Of a stretch of 64,000 nt of DNA, positions 23,564 to 33,536 are shown piece by piece (the stretch's first letter is position 1; every line of letters begins with the position of its first letter). The notes under the pieces are model-generated. The model saw only the letters and a list, made by a program, of their open reading frames with translations, was not told where the DNA came from and did not search any database. The stretch covers positions 220,888 through 284,887 of the forward strand of contig JAOAFZ010000002.1 of assembly GCA_026415975.1 (NCBI GenBank), written 5' to 3'. The stretch comes from Patescibacteria group bacterium (GTDB taxonomy: Bacteria > Patescibacteriota > Microgenomatia > UBA1406 > GWC2-37-13). The position numbers were made by a program, and so were the translations under genes.

Positions 23564-25519
23564 ATGTCGTCAACACCTTCATCAGAAATACACGCCGTAC
23601 TCGAACACGTGACCGACGACAAAATACCTGGCTCACAAACTGAGTTCTTTGGCCAACTCGCCATGGAGCGGGCGCGCAAGAACATGGCCAATGGCCGGAT
23701 GCAGGATGCTTTAGATAACCTCCGCAATCCATCTGCTCAACTTTCCCCCGCCGAAGCCCGTGCAGAAGTTGAAAGGCAGGTCGAGGGATACATGTCGGGT
23801 GGTAGGGATGGTCCCGAACAGGCCGCAAATCGACAAGCAGTAGGAACACATGTTGAGCTCTATCAGAAGCTTTGCCAGGAGGGGTTCGCCAGGCTGACCT
23901 CTAAAGAGAAAGTAGAACTCGCTACCATCCTGGGTGAAGACCTGGCTGCGAATCCGAATTTTATGTTGTTGTACCCGCAGTTTAATCCAACTTCGAAAGA
24001 AGGGCAAAAATTAGTGCAACGGCTTATGCAGCAGGATTTCTTTATCGATAAACTCCGTGGAAGTATCGATTCTTTCATCGCGGAGGGCGGTTTGGACTAT
24101 ACGAGGCTAAAGGCCTTGAATGAAGAATTAGCGACCGTTCAGACGAGGATTGCGGAATTGGGAGACTCTACAAACGCAGTTAGTAAGCTCGGTCAGAACA
24201 AAGCTAGGATAGACGACCTTCAGGCGAAACTGAACGACTATCGCGTAGAGTACAAAAAAGATGCCGCAGGAAACATCGAAATCGATCCCACAACGGGTTT
24301 GCCGGAAGAAGATTTCGGACCACGTGCACTGGAGATACATAATTTTCGTCAGCAGGAAAAGGCGAAAAATAAAACAAAAACAGCATACATCAATGGTGTA
24401 CTGGCACTGCAGATGATTAGTAATGGCGAGACAGGACTTCCACCGGGCTTCGTATACAATGAAAACAGTAAGGAAATCCACATTTCGGATCCGGAGCTTC
24501 TCGCGGCTGGCGTTGTAAGCCCGGTTCGGTTTGATGACATACAAACCACGCTCAACAAGTTTAGAACAAAAGCAAACGCCCTCGAGGCAGAAGCCGCAAA
24601 GTTCAAGGCCGCAGCTGATCATGTAGAAAATCAGAAGAATACTCTCGAAGCGGAGTTAAAAACCGCCCAAGAAGAAAAAGCGAGACTAGAGCAGGAGCTT
24701 AAACAGAATAAGGATCGTGAGGCTACATTGATCAAAGAGATCGGTGAAGAGGAAGAGCGTGTCAAAGACGAGGAAAAACAAAAGGCAGATAGAGCAAGAG
24801 GTATCCTCAGAGATGCGGCGACTGATGCGCTAGTGGATGCGAAACACGCCCAAGACGAAGCACGGCCACAAATCGAAGATGAAATAAAACAGGCGGCAAA
24901 AGACAAAGTAAGGGACCTATTGCGAAACGGGCTAATGATGACTTTGGGTAAGAATCGAGTTGTCGACGCCAACGCTGTCCGAGACTACATAACCCTAATG
25001 AAGGATGCTCCTTACGGAAAAGGTGGGGAAGCCATAGGTTTAGCAATAATCAAAAAAATGACCGATAGCACGTATACAGGAAATGTTCCGGGTTTTGCCC
25101 TCGAAACCGATCCTGGAATTATTGCCGCCTTGAAAGCGATTGAAGAAGATCCTGCGGAGCTTAAGGCTTTTTCCTCTGAGTTAACCACACAGGTACTAAA
25201 AATTGCTGCTTTTAAAGACCAGAGTAGAGGCGTCTGGGAAAAAAGTATTCTAGGAGATTTATTTAGCAAAGATGAAGCTGCCCTGCGCACCATAATGGAG
25301 GATGCTCTTCCGGATATGATAGTTAAGGCAAAAGGCGATACCACAGTTCGGGAGAAAGTAAAAGAACTAGCCAATCTTGACATCACCGATGGAAACTTTG
25401 CCGATAGGCTGAGGTCCATGTCGAAAAATCCCGTCTTAAAGGCTGTTGCGATTGCGGTGCTACTTGCTCTTTCGATCAGCGGCGGGCTTGCTTTTAATGC
25501 CCTTTTTTTAGGTAAGTGA
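23564..25519 (+). CDS. large coiled-coil protein with C-terminal membrane anchor
   Basis: 651 residues, not recognised. Long Lys/Glu/Ala coiled coil at about 325-450 (ALEAEAAKFKAAADHVEN ... EEERVKDEEKQKADRA), helical domains on both sides, and a single hydrophobic helix at the very C-terminus (VLKAVAIAVLLALSISGGLAF). That makes it a tail-anchored cytoplasmic protein. Directly follows the 108-residue helical protein gene and is probably its partner. Confidence 0.7.
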   Translation: MSSTPSSEIHAVLEHVTDDKIPGSQTEFFGQLAMERARKNMANGRMQDALDNLRNPSAQLSPAEARAEVERQVEGYMSGGRDGPEQAANRQAVGTHVELYQKLCQEGFARLTSKEKVELATILGEDLAANPNFMLLYPQFNPTSKEGQKLVQRLMQQDFFIDKLRGSIDSFIAEGGLDYTRLKALNEELATVQTRIAELGDSTNAVSKLGQNKARIDDLQAKLNDYRVEYKKDAAGNIEIDPTTGLPEEDFGPRALEIHNFRQQEKAKNKTKTAYINGVLALQMISNGETGLPPGFVYNENSKEIHISDPELLAAGVVSPVRFDDIQTTLNKFRTKANALEAEAAKFKAAADHVENQKNTLEAELKTAQEEKARLEQELKQNKDREATLIKEIGEEEERVKDEEKQKADRARGILRDAATDALVDAKHAQDEARPQIEDEIKQAAKDKVRDLLRNGLMMTLGKNRVVDANAVRDYITLMKDAPYGKGGEAIGLAIIKKMTDSTYTGNVPGFALETDPGIIAALKAIEEDPAELKAFSSELTTQVLKIAAFKDQSRGVWEKSILGDLFSKDEAALRTIMEDALPDMIVKAKGDTTVREKVKELANLDITDGNFADRLRSMSKNPVLKAVAIAVLLALSISGGLAFNALFLGK

Positions 25520-25556
25520 TATATTGTTCCCTAGTGCACCCCAAATTACTATACCT

Positions 25557-26081
25557 ATGTACCTCCTTGTTGGACTTGGTAATCCCGGCAGCGAATACGC
25601 AAGCAACCGGCATAACGTCGGTTTTCATTTCGTGGATTTTGTCCTGTCACAGCCGGGTATTGCCGAAAAAGCGAAGAAACTGGGAAACTCCTGTAACGGC
25701 GAGGCGTTCCGGGTGGGCAATACAGTGTTTTTAAAACCGGACACTTTTATGAACCGCTCCGGGCATGCGGTAGCAAAGGCGATGCGGTACTTTAAAATTC
25801 GGCCGGACCGGGTCTTTGTTGCGCTCGACGATCTGGACATTCCCCTGGGTATGAGTAAAGTAACCTTCAAAGGACCCAAAATTCACAATGGCCTGTCTTC
25901 GATACGCGATACCATCGGGGATGCGTTTATGAAGATCCGTATCGGGATCGAAAATCGGCCGTCGGAGTTCCGGATTCCGGGGGAATCATATGTCTTGCAG
26001 AACTTTACTGCAGAAGAACGAAAAGCCCTAGAGCCGGTTTTTGCCAAACTGTGGGCCCAGCTGAGCCGTGCTATACTGTAA
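25557..26081 (+). CDS. pth: peptidyl-tRNA hydrolase
   Basis: 174 residues. Signature LVGLGNPGSEYASNRHNVGF at the N-terminus includes Asn9 and catalytic His19. KPDTFMNRSG carries the substrate-binding Asn, LDDLDIPLG the catalytic Asp, and HNGLSSI the last conserved block. It rescues peptidyl-tRNAs released prematurely. The frame is open from 25524 but the family N-terminus is at 25557. Confidence 0.95.
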   Translation: MYLLVGLGNPGSEYASNRHNVGFHFVDFVLSQPGIAEKAKKLGNSCNGEAFRVGNTVFLKPDTFMNRSGHAVAKAMRYFKIRPDRVFVALDDLDIPLGMSKVTFKGPKIHNGLSSIRDTIGDAFMKIRIGIENRPSEFRIPGESYVLQNFTAEERKALEPVFAKLWAQLSRAIL

Positions 26082-26161
26082 CAAATGATTTTTACGTACC
26101 GGCATCGTGGTTCACCTGTGAGTATCGATTTCCCCTTCTGGTTAGCGTGGTCCTAGCATCT

Positions 26162-26566
26162 ATGAAAGACACCAGTATGAAATCAATCGCCGACATCCTA
26201 AAGAACTTCAATCCGAGGGAAGATAGATACGTGTCACGCGAGTTCCAGACATTCGGGGTGTTTCTTTCGGAAAAGCTCGGCGATCCTCGCCGAAAAGCGC
26301 TCTACATTAAGTACGCAAAGGAAATTCCCCGTCCCATTTTGGAAGAAGCGTACCGCTTTGTGGTAGATGCCAATGCGCGGAATAAAGGCGCGCTCTTTAT
26401 GTGGAAGCTCCGCGATCTGGGAGTGTTCGAGAAGTTCAAGCTGGAACCGCCGAAGCGGAAAAAAAACGTTCCGATCCCGAACAAGGTACGTTCCGGTCTG
26501 GCGAGGGAAAACCCGCCGAAACGTCGCTCCCGAAAGCACCGCGACCTGGAAGACGAGCTGTTTTAG
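26162..26566 (+). CDS. hypothetical basic protein
   Basis: 134 residues from the ATG at 26162 (a second ATG at 26177 is also possible). Helical N-terminal domain and a strongly basic C-terminus (PPKRKKNVPIPNK ... PPKRRSRKHRD), which suggests nucleic-acid contact. Family not recognised. The open frame extends upstream into pth, without support. Confidence 0.6.
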   Translation: MKDTSMKSIADILKNFNPREDRYVSREFQTFGVFLSEKLGDPRRKALYIKYAKEIPRPILEEAYRFVVDANARNKGALFMWKLRDLGVFEKFKLEPPKRKKNVPIPNKVRSGLARENPPKRRSRKHRDLEDELF

Positions 26567-26600
26567 GCTAACGGAGTTCCTGTAATCTCTGCAGTAACCG

Positions 26601-27854
26601 TTAGAGCTTATCTCCCACCTCGTTCCAGACGATTACGAACATGGCATGGCTCCAAACGAGCGGGTTTACGGGATAGCAGACCCCGTATTTCGTGTCCATC
26701 ACGCCGCCGATGTTCTTTTCGTATTCCTTCTTCCGCTCTTCCCGGCCGATGACGTCGAAGGTGCGCATGAGTACGTTGTATTCCTTTACCATTTCTTCCC
26801 GCGGTACCACGTGTTCCGGTAGCCCCAACGGGACTTCTTCGTTCAGAAGTGCCACGTGGAGGCACCAGTCCAGACATTCACGCGCCTGTTCACTATCGCC
26901 GATCCGGGCAAAGTACCAGGCCTGCCGGAGCATCTCACGCGGCCAGGGACCGTTGCCGAAATTATGCCGGCCGATCGAGGCGGCATAGCGGTTGTACCCG
27001 GCCATCAGCTCATTCTTTGTACCAGCAAGATGAAACGCCATACTGGTGCGAATGCGCTCGTCGTCCAGGGGAAAGACAACGAAGTCCGTGAGTGCCTGGA
27101 AGGCGGTCAGATTGGCTACCTCTACCACGGAAGGGTTCGGCTCGCGGCGGATAAGCGGCACAAACCCGCCGTATTCGGGAATATACAGATAGTTCGCCAT
27201 GCCATCGCGAAGACGGTTGGCAGTTCTCGAGCAGTTCTCACCGTACGTGGCGTCATTTAGTATCCCGGAAAAAAGCTCGCCTGCATCGCGGAATGCAGCG
27301 ACTGCACAGGCGTTGGTATATAACTCGAATCCCTCTTCGTATGGAGCAAACTCGATGTTGCCGTTTATCCCGAATATCAGATCTCCCTTCGGAAACGTAT
27401 TAAGGCTGTGGGAAAGTCCGGAAAGCAGTTGCTCCAGGTCGCTTCGGTGTCGTTTTGCGAACTCGGTGTCGCCGGTTTTCCGCACATAGTCTGCCAATGC
27501 CAACACCGTCAGAGCATTGCCATCGATCTGCGGGGGTTTGTTCGAGCTTGATTTCTGATCCTGCCCGTACCGCTGAAACAGAACCTCGTTCGCTGAACGT
27601 TCTGCGGTAAGAATAAACGTGAGTGCCTTTTTTGCCTCTACGTAAAGCCCTGCAGAGGTATAGGCAAGAATTGCATAGGCATGATCGCGGGGATAGATGT
27701 TTCCTGCATACCGGCTCCCCTCGAAAGAGGGACTCGTTCCTCCTTCGGGGTACTGTGCTTCCCGAAGAACTTCCAGACTTTTCCGGTAAACCCGGGCACC
27801 AATGTCAGCTCGGTTTTCGATTCGACCGGTAAAGAGAGATGTTATTGTGTTCAT
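26601..27854 (-). CDS. GH15/glucoamylase-like six-hairpin glycosidase
   Basis: 417 residues, an (alpha/alpha)6-barrel type sequence. YAGNIYPRDHAYAILAY is the RDxAY block of GH15/GH63-like enzymes; QIDGNALTVLALADYV and FGNGPWPREMLRQAWYF are further family blocks. No signal peptide, so cytoplasmic. It would hydrolyse alpha-glucosidic bonds of a small glucoside or glycogen-like polymer. Last gene of a three-gene operon in which each start overlaps the previous stop; the partners are a P-loop kinase-like protein and a GT4. Confidence 0.78.
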   Translation of the reverse strand: MNTITSLFTGRIENRADIGARVYRKSLEVLREAQYPEGGTSPSFEGSRYAGNIYPRDHAYAILAYTSAGLYVEAKKALTFILTAERSANEVLFQRYGQDQKSSSNKPPQIDGNALTVLALADYVRKTGDTEFAKRHRSDLEQLLSGLSHSLNTFPKGDLIFGINGNIEFAPYEEGFELYTNACAVAAFRDAGELFSGILNDATYGENCSRTANRLRDGMANYLYIPEYGGFVPLIRREPNPSVVEVANLTAFQALTDFVVFPLDDERIRTSMAFHLAGTKNELMAGYNRYAASIGRHNFGNGPWPREMLRQAWYFARIGDSEQARECLDWCLHVALLNEEVPLGLPEHVVPREEMVKEYNVLMRTFDVIGREERKKEYEKNIGGVMDTKYGVCYPVNPLVWSHAMFVIVWNEVGDKL

Positions 27855-28819
27855 GTTTTCTGCAGAAACTGTTCATATTCCTGTAATCGAGACCGGTCGG
27901 CACGGACAGCAGCAATCCAGTCGGCTACTCCCTCACGCGCTGCAACTATGGAAAGCTTGTTGTGGAGCGCTGAGTAGTACTGAGCAAGTACATCATCAAA
28001 GTACTCCGCCTCCAGAATCACACAGGGACTCTGCTCCACGTTCCGGAGGATAACCTCGCGAATATGAGCTACGTTGTCGATGTACCGGTCGATCTGTTGG
28101 CGGTTTTCCTCGATATATTTTTTCCCGAGCTCACTCATCCAGCGGATGATGTAACGCTCTTTGATCTGCTCGAACGGTGGGATCAGAAACACCGGAAAAA
28201 TGTCAATATCGGCATATTCAGTCTCTAGCCGTATTAGGATATCTGCCGTAAAGTAGATTCCTTCCCAGAAGTAGGTCCATTTTCTTTTGTCAAAATACTC
28301 CTGAAGATTTTCGTCAATTCTTTTTTTCATCACTGGATAGTAGTCTTCCAAAGTTTTATCGAAGACATCCGGCTCTTCGTAAGTGGATTTAAAAAGGTGG
28401 GTCCGCTCCGGATGCTCGCGGCGCATGGCATACTTCTCATCATCAAGCGCCGTAACCCGGTTAATCCCCAAATGCTGCTGTACATACGAAGTGAGGAACG
28501 TTTTTCCGGTGAAGCCGCCGAGAAACATAAAAAGCGGTGATTTGCTTCGGGGGCTTACCAGAAACTTTTTCATCAGATCCAGTGTCAAAAAGCGGGTTTT
28601 GCCTTCGTCCGGAAGATACGACATCACAAGATCTGCGAATTCCGGCTCGCTGACACCTTCGGGAGGAATATCGTCGATGATATAGGTGGCAATAATTCCC
28701 GCTTTTTCCGAGGTCAGGCCGGAAGCGATGAGGTTGCCGGTGATAAACATCGGCGAAATAGACTTGCGAAACCCGAACGGAAGTCGAATGAATTTGGTTT
28801 TGAACCCGCTGGTATTCAT
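27851..28819 (-). CDS. P-loop kinase-like protein
   Basis: 322 residues from the ATG at 28819. An N-terminal domain of ~100 residues with an ATP-cone-like look precedes FMFLGGFTGKTFLTSYV, a Walker A variant (GGFTGKT) like that of 2-phosphoglycerate-kinase-type P-loop proteins. WTYFWEGIYFTADILI and the basic KERYIIRWM (lid-like) follow. Both ends overlap neighbours as ATGA. Substrate unknown; operon context points to sugar or glyceryl-glucoside metabolism. Confidence 0.65.
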   Translation of the reverse strand: MNTSGFKTKFIRLPFGFRKSISPMFITGNLIASGLTSEKAGIIATYIIDDIPPEGVSEPEFADLVMSYLPDEGKTRFLTLDLMKKFLVSPRSKSPLFMFLGGFTGKTFLTSYVQQHLGINRVTALDDEKYAMRREHPERTHLFKSTYEEPDVFDKTLEDYYPVMKKRIDENLQEYFDKRKWTYFWEGIYFTADILIRLETEYADIDIFPVFLIPPFEQIKERYIIRWMSELGKKYIEENRQQIDRYIDNVAHIREVILRNVEQSPCVILEAEYFDDVLAQYYSALHNKLSIVAAREGVADWIAAVRADRSRLQEYEQFLQKT

Positions 28820-30168
28820 TTCAATGCAAAAACGGATAACACGTGTGCCTTGAGCTGGGTGTTCGTATCGTAGTGTTTTGCGCCGATTGCGAAGTTCGTG
28901 TCGGTCTGTTCCCGGTAACGATCTGGATTCGTAAGGGTGGCCAGAATCTCCGTTGCCGCCGCAGCTACTTTTTCCTGGGGAACCATGATCAACCCGTCGC
29001 TGCCGGTTTGGTAGCAAGATCCCAAACTCGCCACCCGGAAGCCCTGAGTGGCGATATCGCTAACGAATACCGGATATTCGAACACGGCGATCGGTTTCCG
29101 GGCAAAGACCGCCTCGATGAACTGGTTCCCCCACCCCTCCCAATGACTGGTGTAGAGCACGTAGTCGGACCACACGTAGCAGTCCCAGAGGTTGTACTTC
29201 CGCTCCCCTTTCGCTTTCTGATCTTCCGATCCAACCAGATCCGCGATCCACCGCACCTCCACGCCCTGCTCCTTCGCGCGTCGTTTGAGAGCGTCTACGT
29301 ACGGTTTTTCCTTGGACGTGTACTCACCGGGTATCAGGAATACAACCCTGCTGTCTGGCGGTATCGGCGTGCCGTCATATTTCGTTTTTCCGACCAGCTC
29401 CGCTTTCCGGCGAGTTACTTCGGCGACCGTATCGATTGCTAGCTCGACCGCCTTCCGCTTACGAACGCGGACTCCGGTCATAAAAACAATATCTCCCGCG
29501 GAAATCTTCACGTCTTCGCGGAACGCTGACGGATGCGATTCCCGGGTCCACCCCGGCTGAGAAAAGTCGAAGGTATCGGTCACAATTTCGGCTTCGATTC
29601 CATTCTTCTCCCGTAAGTCTTTTTGCGCCAGCGAGTTTATTGTGACATGCCGCAGATTTGGCAGATCCGGCGGGAAACATTGGCGCAGCAACTCCTGTGC
29701 ATATGGATTTGTAAATGCAAAGCGTTGCTCGCGAGGAGGCTCCCAATAGAAATCATGATGCGTGGCGATGCACTTCACTTCCGGATGCGCTTCCAGAAAC
29801 TCTTTGAAAACAAGGCTTCCGGGCAGGCAGACCGGCAAACAGAAGAGGTTGTGCAGAAATAAGACTCCAAAGCGGTGCTTCGCGTAAAAAGCTTCGAGAT
29901 TCGTACGCATGGTACCGGCCATTTCGGCTACCTTTGCACGCAACTGCGTTCCGGCATCGGGAATGAAGGCAAGGCGGTCCACCTCGGCGACATCTGGATC
30001 GGATTTGTACTCGAACGCGGGAATATGCAGATCAATCGGACCGGCATGAGATCCTGCGATTAGCAGCACTTTGTGCCCGAGCGACTCTACCAATGCTTTC
30101 CGCTTGTCGATCTCGAACGATACCCCATCCGTTAACCCAACTCGGAAATGGACGAATGCGACTTTCAT
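28816..30168 (-). CDS. GT4-type glycosyltransferase
   Basis: 450 residues from the ATG at 30168. GT-B fold: N-terminal VAFVHFRVGLTDGVSFEIDKR, inter-domain segment, then VVFLIPGEYTSKEKPYVD and YTSHWEGWGNQFIEAVFARKP, the donor-binding EGWGNxxxEA block of GT4. No membrane segment. First gene of the operon that continues with the P-loop and GH15-like genes. A GATACT -10 (minus strand, 30177-30182) lies 8 nt upstream. It may build the glucoside that the last gene of the operon cleaves. Confidence 0.82.
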   Translation of the reverse strand: MKVAFVHFRVGLTDGVSFEIDKRKALVESLGHKVLLIAGSHAGPIDLHIPAFEYKSDPDVAEVDRLAFIPDAGTQLRAKVAEMAGTMRTNLEAFYAKHRFGVLFLHNLFCLPVCLPGSLVFKEFLEAHPEVKCIATHHDFYWEPPREQRFAFTNPYAQELLRQCFPPDLPNLRHVTINSLAQKDLREKNGIEAEIVTDTFDFSQPGWTRESHPSAFREDVKISAGDIVFMTGVRVRKRKAVELAIDTVAEVTRRKAELVGKTKYDGTPIPPDSRVVFLIPGEYTSKEKPYVDALKRRAKEQGVEVRWIADLVGSEDQKAKGERKYNLWDCYVWSDYVLYTSHWEGWGNQFIEAVFARKPIAVFEYPVFVSDIATQGFRVASLGSCYQTGSDGLIMVPQEKVAAAATEILATLTNPDRYREQTDTNFAIGAKHYDTNTQLKAHVLSVFALK

Positions 30169-30252
30169 AAGTGAGAAGTATCCACTACGTACATTAAGTG
30201 TAATGACCAATTATAGCAAAGGAAGGGGGTATGGGAATGGGTACCGGTTGCT

Positions 30253-31422
30253 CTAGTAATACCCGTATGCCCAATACGCCAGATTCTCCACCCCTGCGGC
30301 TTCCATGACCACGCGCTTACGCCGTACCGACTCGTCATCTTCGTACCAGACTACCAGCGTTCGCCCGTTTTCCGTCTTAGTGCGGGCTTCGACCTCTGCA
30401 CTTATGGGATCGCGCCGGACCGTGCATAATGACTGAGAACACGCTCTGGGCGACTCCCCCGGCGGGTTCGTGCCCGTGCCAAACCGGCGCTTCGCCTGTA
30501 CCAGAGTAAGTGCTTCGGCTGACTTGCTTGGCCTATCCTGATCATCTACATACCACTCGTACCCGTACATGCCGAAGATGACGGTGATCTTTTCTGGTGG
30601 TACTGCCCGGGTGAAGTCGCCGATCATGGTGGTAAAGTCATAGCCGTATTCCTCACGTCCGTTTAATGGAAAGTTGGGACCCGGAGTGCCGAATGATTTA
30701 TGGAAATCGTACGCCATAATTAGGACTTCGTCGGCTAACTTCCCTAGCGCCTTGATATCGTAGGGGCGTTTCCGGTAAAACGTATCGCCGTATAGGGTCA
30801 TTGCGAAGTGCAAATTTTCCCGCTGCAGCGACTCCCCCACCGTTTCGGCAAACGCAGTAATACTGGCAGGTGCGATATGAAACGAAACCAGCCCGACCTC
30901 CAGATCTAGCACCACGCCGTCGAAGCCGTACTGCAAAGCGGTCGCGGCAATGGAATCTGCTATACGTTCATGGGAATCCGAATTCTGGAGAATTTCTGCA
31001 TTCATGTCCCGGTCCAGCATGCGAACGGTAAGGTGCCGTCGCCGGTTCCCTGCCGCGCTTACGAAGGCATCCAGTTTTGCAAACCCCGGCTCATCGGTAA
31101 CCACGCCGGCGGTGTTTACTGTAATGCCAAAATAGTACAGGACATCGGCAGGGTCGGCGGAGAGGGATTCCAGACCAGACCAGTACGGGACGAAGGTGCC
31201 GATGGTGCGAACAGGGGGCATTACCCCACGTCGCGGAAGTTCGATAGTTGGGGATGCACCAGCAAGTGAATCAGCAGTGCCACCGGATGCTGAATCGCGA
31301 GGGGTACCCGCTCCGGGGGCGGCAACATCTGTCTTTGAACCGGTCTGCGATATGAAAGAGGGTACAGTCCATACAACCAGTGCCAGGATCAGGGTGCCAA
31401 GGCCAACAACGAGCGGTTTCAT
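30253..31422 (-). CDS. exported GH18-like (SleL/YaaH-type) glycosidase
   Basis: 389 residues from the ATG at 31422. N-terminal helix/signal anchor about 3-24, Ser/Thr/Pro spacer, then a TIM-barrel. FDGVVLDLEVG matches the GH18 DGxDxDxE strand with the catalytic Glu and its neighbouring Asp present and the first inner Asp replaced, as in the SleL/YaaH group. ADEVLIMAYDFH, VIFGMYGYEW and AGVENLAYWAYGYY match later strands. Probably acts on cell-wall amino sugars outside the membrane. Confidence 0.82.
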   Translation of the reverse strand: MKPLVVGLGTLILALVVWTVPSFISQTGSKTDVAAPGAGTPRDSASGGTADSLAGASPTIELPRRGVMPPVRTIGTFVPYWSGLESLSADPADVLYYFGITVNTAGVVTDEPGFAKLDAFVSAAGNRRRHLTVRMLDRDMNAEILQNSDSHERIADSIAATALQYGFDGVVLDLEVGLVSFHIAPASITAFAETVGESLQRENLHFAMTLYGDTFYRKRPYDIKALGKLADEVLIMAYDFHKSFGTPGPNFPLNGREEYGYDFTTMIGDFTRAVPPEKITVIFGMYGYEWYVDDQDRPSKSAEALTLVQAKRRFGTGTNPPGESPRACSQSLCTVRRDPISAEVEARTKTENGRTLVVWYEDDESVRRKRVVMEAAGVENLAYWAYGYY

Positions 31423-31534
31423 AAGGACAGAGTTATCATTATACCCGAGCGAGGTCTCCAGAGCACGAACGATCGCAGTATAAGCAAAAACACTGGCAGG
31501 GACGGAGTTAATTGCCCGGGCATGCCCTCGAGCG

Positions 31535-32491
31535 CTACCCCGACAACTCCGCCACCAGGCGCGCCCGGGCCTGCTCGATATACTCGTCCGTGAAGTTTGA
31601 CAGATCGTCGGCAGCGGAGTAGCAGATCCCGATAAGGAAATCCCAACTGCCACAAAGCAGAGCGGTCTTGGCCCTAAAGCGTTCGTAGTTGTTGATCGGA
31701 AACGCATTGCACAGGTTTTCTCCCGTATCCAGATGCGTTTCTGAGTAACCGACGCAATCTACCACCAGCAGTCGCTTCGCGCCTTCCATGAGGCTTTCGT
31801 GTTCCTCCTGGAACCGACGGTAGCCTTTCCCCCAGAAGATTGGCTCATCGTAGGAGATCTCTTCGTTGCCGGTGATCACGAACAGATTCTCTCTCAGGAG
31901 CCGGGGTTCCGTAATCACCACATCGAGCACGGTAGCCGTACCAGACGCGTTGTCGATGGCGCCGGTTTCCCAGCAATCGTAATGGGTGAAAACGATTGTT
32001 TTTGGATTCGTGAGGTTCCCGACCAAAAGGTTATGCGACTGGAAGTTATAGGGCTCAACGACGACTTCTCCCCGCACGTCCGTCGCGGCCAGGATCTTCG
32101 ACAGGTCGTATTTGTTAATCGCAATTGCGGTATGTTTGAAGAAGGTCGCCATCGAAACCGTTTTCTCGCACCGCGGGTCGAAGTTGATGTTTGCAGGGTG
32201 ATAGAAATCGTCGTTCCCCCACATGAGACTGCTTATTAGGTGATCCTTCCCCTCGATAACGCCGCTTTCTCGTCCGACGCCACGGCAGTCGATCGATTCG
32301 CCGTCGGCGACGAGCTCGACTTTCTTGGTAAGCGGGACGGTGATATCGACTACCTGGTCCACGAACGGAACCTTAGCATCATTAAGCCTTTTCTTGAGGT
32401 ACTCGTAGGTAGCCAGCTCCCCCGGTCCGATGCGGGGCGAGAATCCGACGATGTCTTTGATATAACCGCGGATGGTGGGTGCACGCGCCAT
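31535..32491 (-). CDS. M28-family metallopeptidase-like protein
   Basis: 318 residues. Metal ligands of M28 enzymes are visible: His in FTHYDCW, bridging Asp in AIDNASGTAT, catalytic Glu pair in GNEEISYDE and Asp in VVDCVGY. The last ligand, usually a His near the C-terminus (HTxxD), is not evident; the equivalent area reads CYSAADDLSNF. No signal peptide. A TATAGT -10 (minus strand, 32499-32504) is 7 nt before the ATG. Confidence 0.75.
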   Translation of the reverse strand: MARAPTIRGYIKDIVGFSPRIGPGELATYEYLKKRLNDAKVPFVDQVVDITVPLTKKVELVADGESIDCRGVGRESGVIEGKDHLISSLMWGNDDFYHPANINFDPRCEKTVSMATFFKHTAIAINKYDLSKILAATDVRGEVVVEPYNFQSHNLLVGNLTNPKTIVFTHYDCWETGAIDNASGTATVLDVVITEPRLLRENLFVITGNEEISYDEPIFWGKGYRRFQEEHESLMEGAKRLLVVDCVGYSETHLDTGENLCNAFPINNYERFRAKTALLCGSWDFLIGICYSAADDLSNFTDEYIEQARARLVAELSG

Positions 32492-32509
32492 GATTCACAC
32501 TATAACAGC

Positions 32510-33082
32510 TCAAGGGCATGCCCGCATGAATTCGAGAGTAGCCATGATCGCGGCTTCGTGAACTCGGACGAATTGCGCGCTCGAAGAGTCCTCATGGAAT
32601 ATTCTGTCGAGATGATTCATTACGAAAGCCCTGCAGACATCTCGTTTCTGGGGATCGAAAACGAACCCCGGTATTGCTACTGAGGTCACACTATTTTGGA
32701 AGTCCGTCATTGGCATCCCTACTTGCACTTGTTCCGGTTTCAGCATTCCCGAAGCGCGCGCTTGGTCCAGGATCTGCCGGAAACACCCTAACGATTCAAT
32801 TCTCGGCGAGTCCAGGATTCGATAATTATTCCCAGCCGGGTTTACAAGCCGGGCTTTCGAGAGGGTGAACCCTCCGTCCGAGGAGACGGTCACCAAGACC
32901 GGCTCCAGCAGCGTATTCTTGACCCCGTCGGGATCCAGCACATACTGGTCCCGCCTCATCTCGACTATACCGCCAAGCTGAATCGGAATCCCGCGACTGC
33001 CAAGGTAGTAAAGCGCCAGGACCGTGGTGAGGGTATGTATGTTCGACACTGCGACCTGCGGCGCAATAACCACTTTCACCAC
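32510..33082 (-). CDS. hypothetical protein, GTG start
   Basis: 190 residues, not recognised. Mixed alpha/beta sequence with MPMTDFQNSVTSVAIPGF and a His/Cys-containing C-terminus. Begins with GTG at 33082 (or the following GTG), overlapping the stop of the preceding gene by a few bases, so the two are coupled. Eighteen bases separate it from the M28 gene. Confidence 0.6.
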   Translation of the reverse strand: MVKVVIAPQVAVSNIHTLTTVLALYYLGSRGIPIQLGGIVEMRRDQYVLDPDGVKNTLLEPVLVTVSSDGGFTLSKARLVNPAGNNYRILDSPRIESLGCFRQILDQARASGMLKPEQVQVGMPMTDFQNSVTSVAIPGFVFDPQKRDVCRAFVMNHLDRIFHEDSSSAQFVRVHEAAIMATLEFMRACP

Positions 33083-33354
33083 TTTTCGTTTGTCGTCGGC
33101 AACAGTCTGCTGACGAGCTCCGTAAAGCTGAATTTTTGGTTGCCTACCAGTGCGGCGAACATAGCGTTAATACGTGCGTCTACTTCAACATCATCTATTC
33201 GCTTCAATACCTCCTCACGAAGTTCGCGCACTGATCCGCGGAAATACGGAAACTCCGATTCTCTTTCCGCACTTTCGATACGACCATCCGGATATTTCGA
33301 GCTGGTTTCGAATCCTGGGGGGACATTACCACGATCAAATCTGGTTTCTGCCAT
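33076..33354 (-). CDS. hypothetical acidic protein
   Basis: 92 residues from the ATG at 33354, charged and helical (SVRELREEVLKRIDDVEVDARI). Not recognised. Overlaps the next gene's GTG start, forming a small operon with it and perhaps the M28 gene. Confidence 0.55.
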   Translation of the reverse strand: MAETRFDRGNVPPGFETSSKYPDGRIESAERESEFPYFRGSVRELREEVLKRIDDVEVDARINAMFAALVGNQKFSFTELVSRLLPTTNEKW

Positions 33355-33536
33355 ACAAATGACTGCGCAAACTTGTTTTCCGGCGGTTATACACATCAGC
33401 TACCCATTTTGCAAGCATTTATAAGGACAATACGCTGTTTTCGACGACGCTTCGCATATTTTTGCCCTCCAATCGGGGCAACTCGCTCCCCACCTCTCCC
33501 TTGCCGCCCCCCCGCTTTTTGCTATACTAACCTCAT

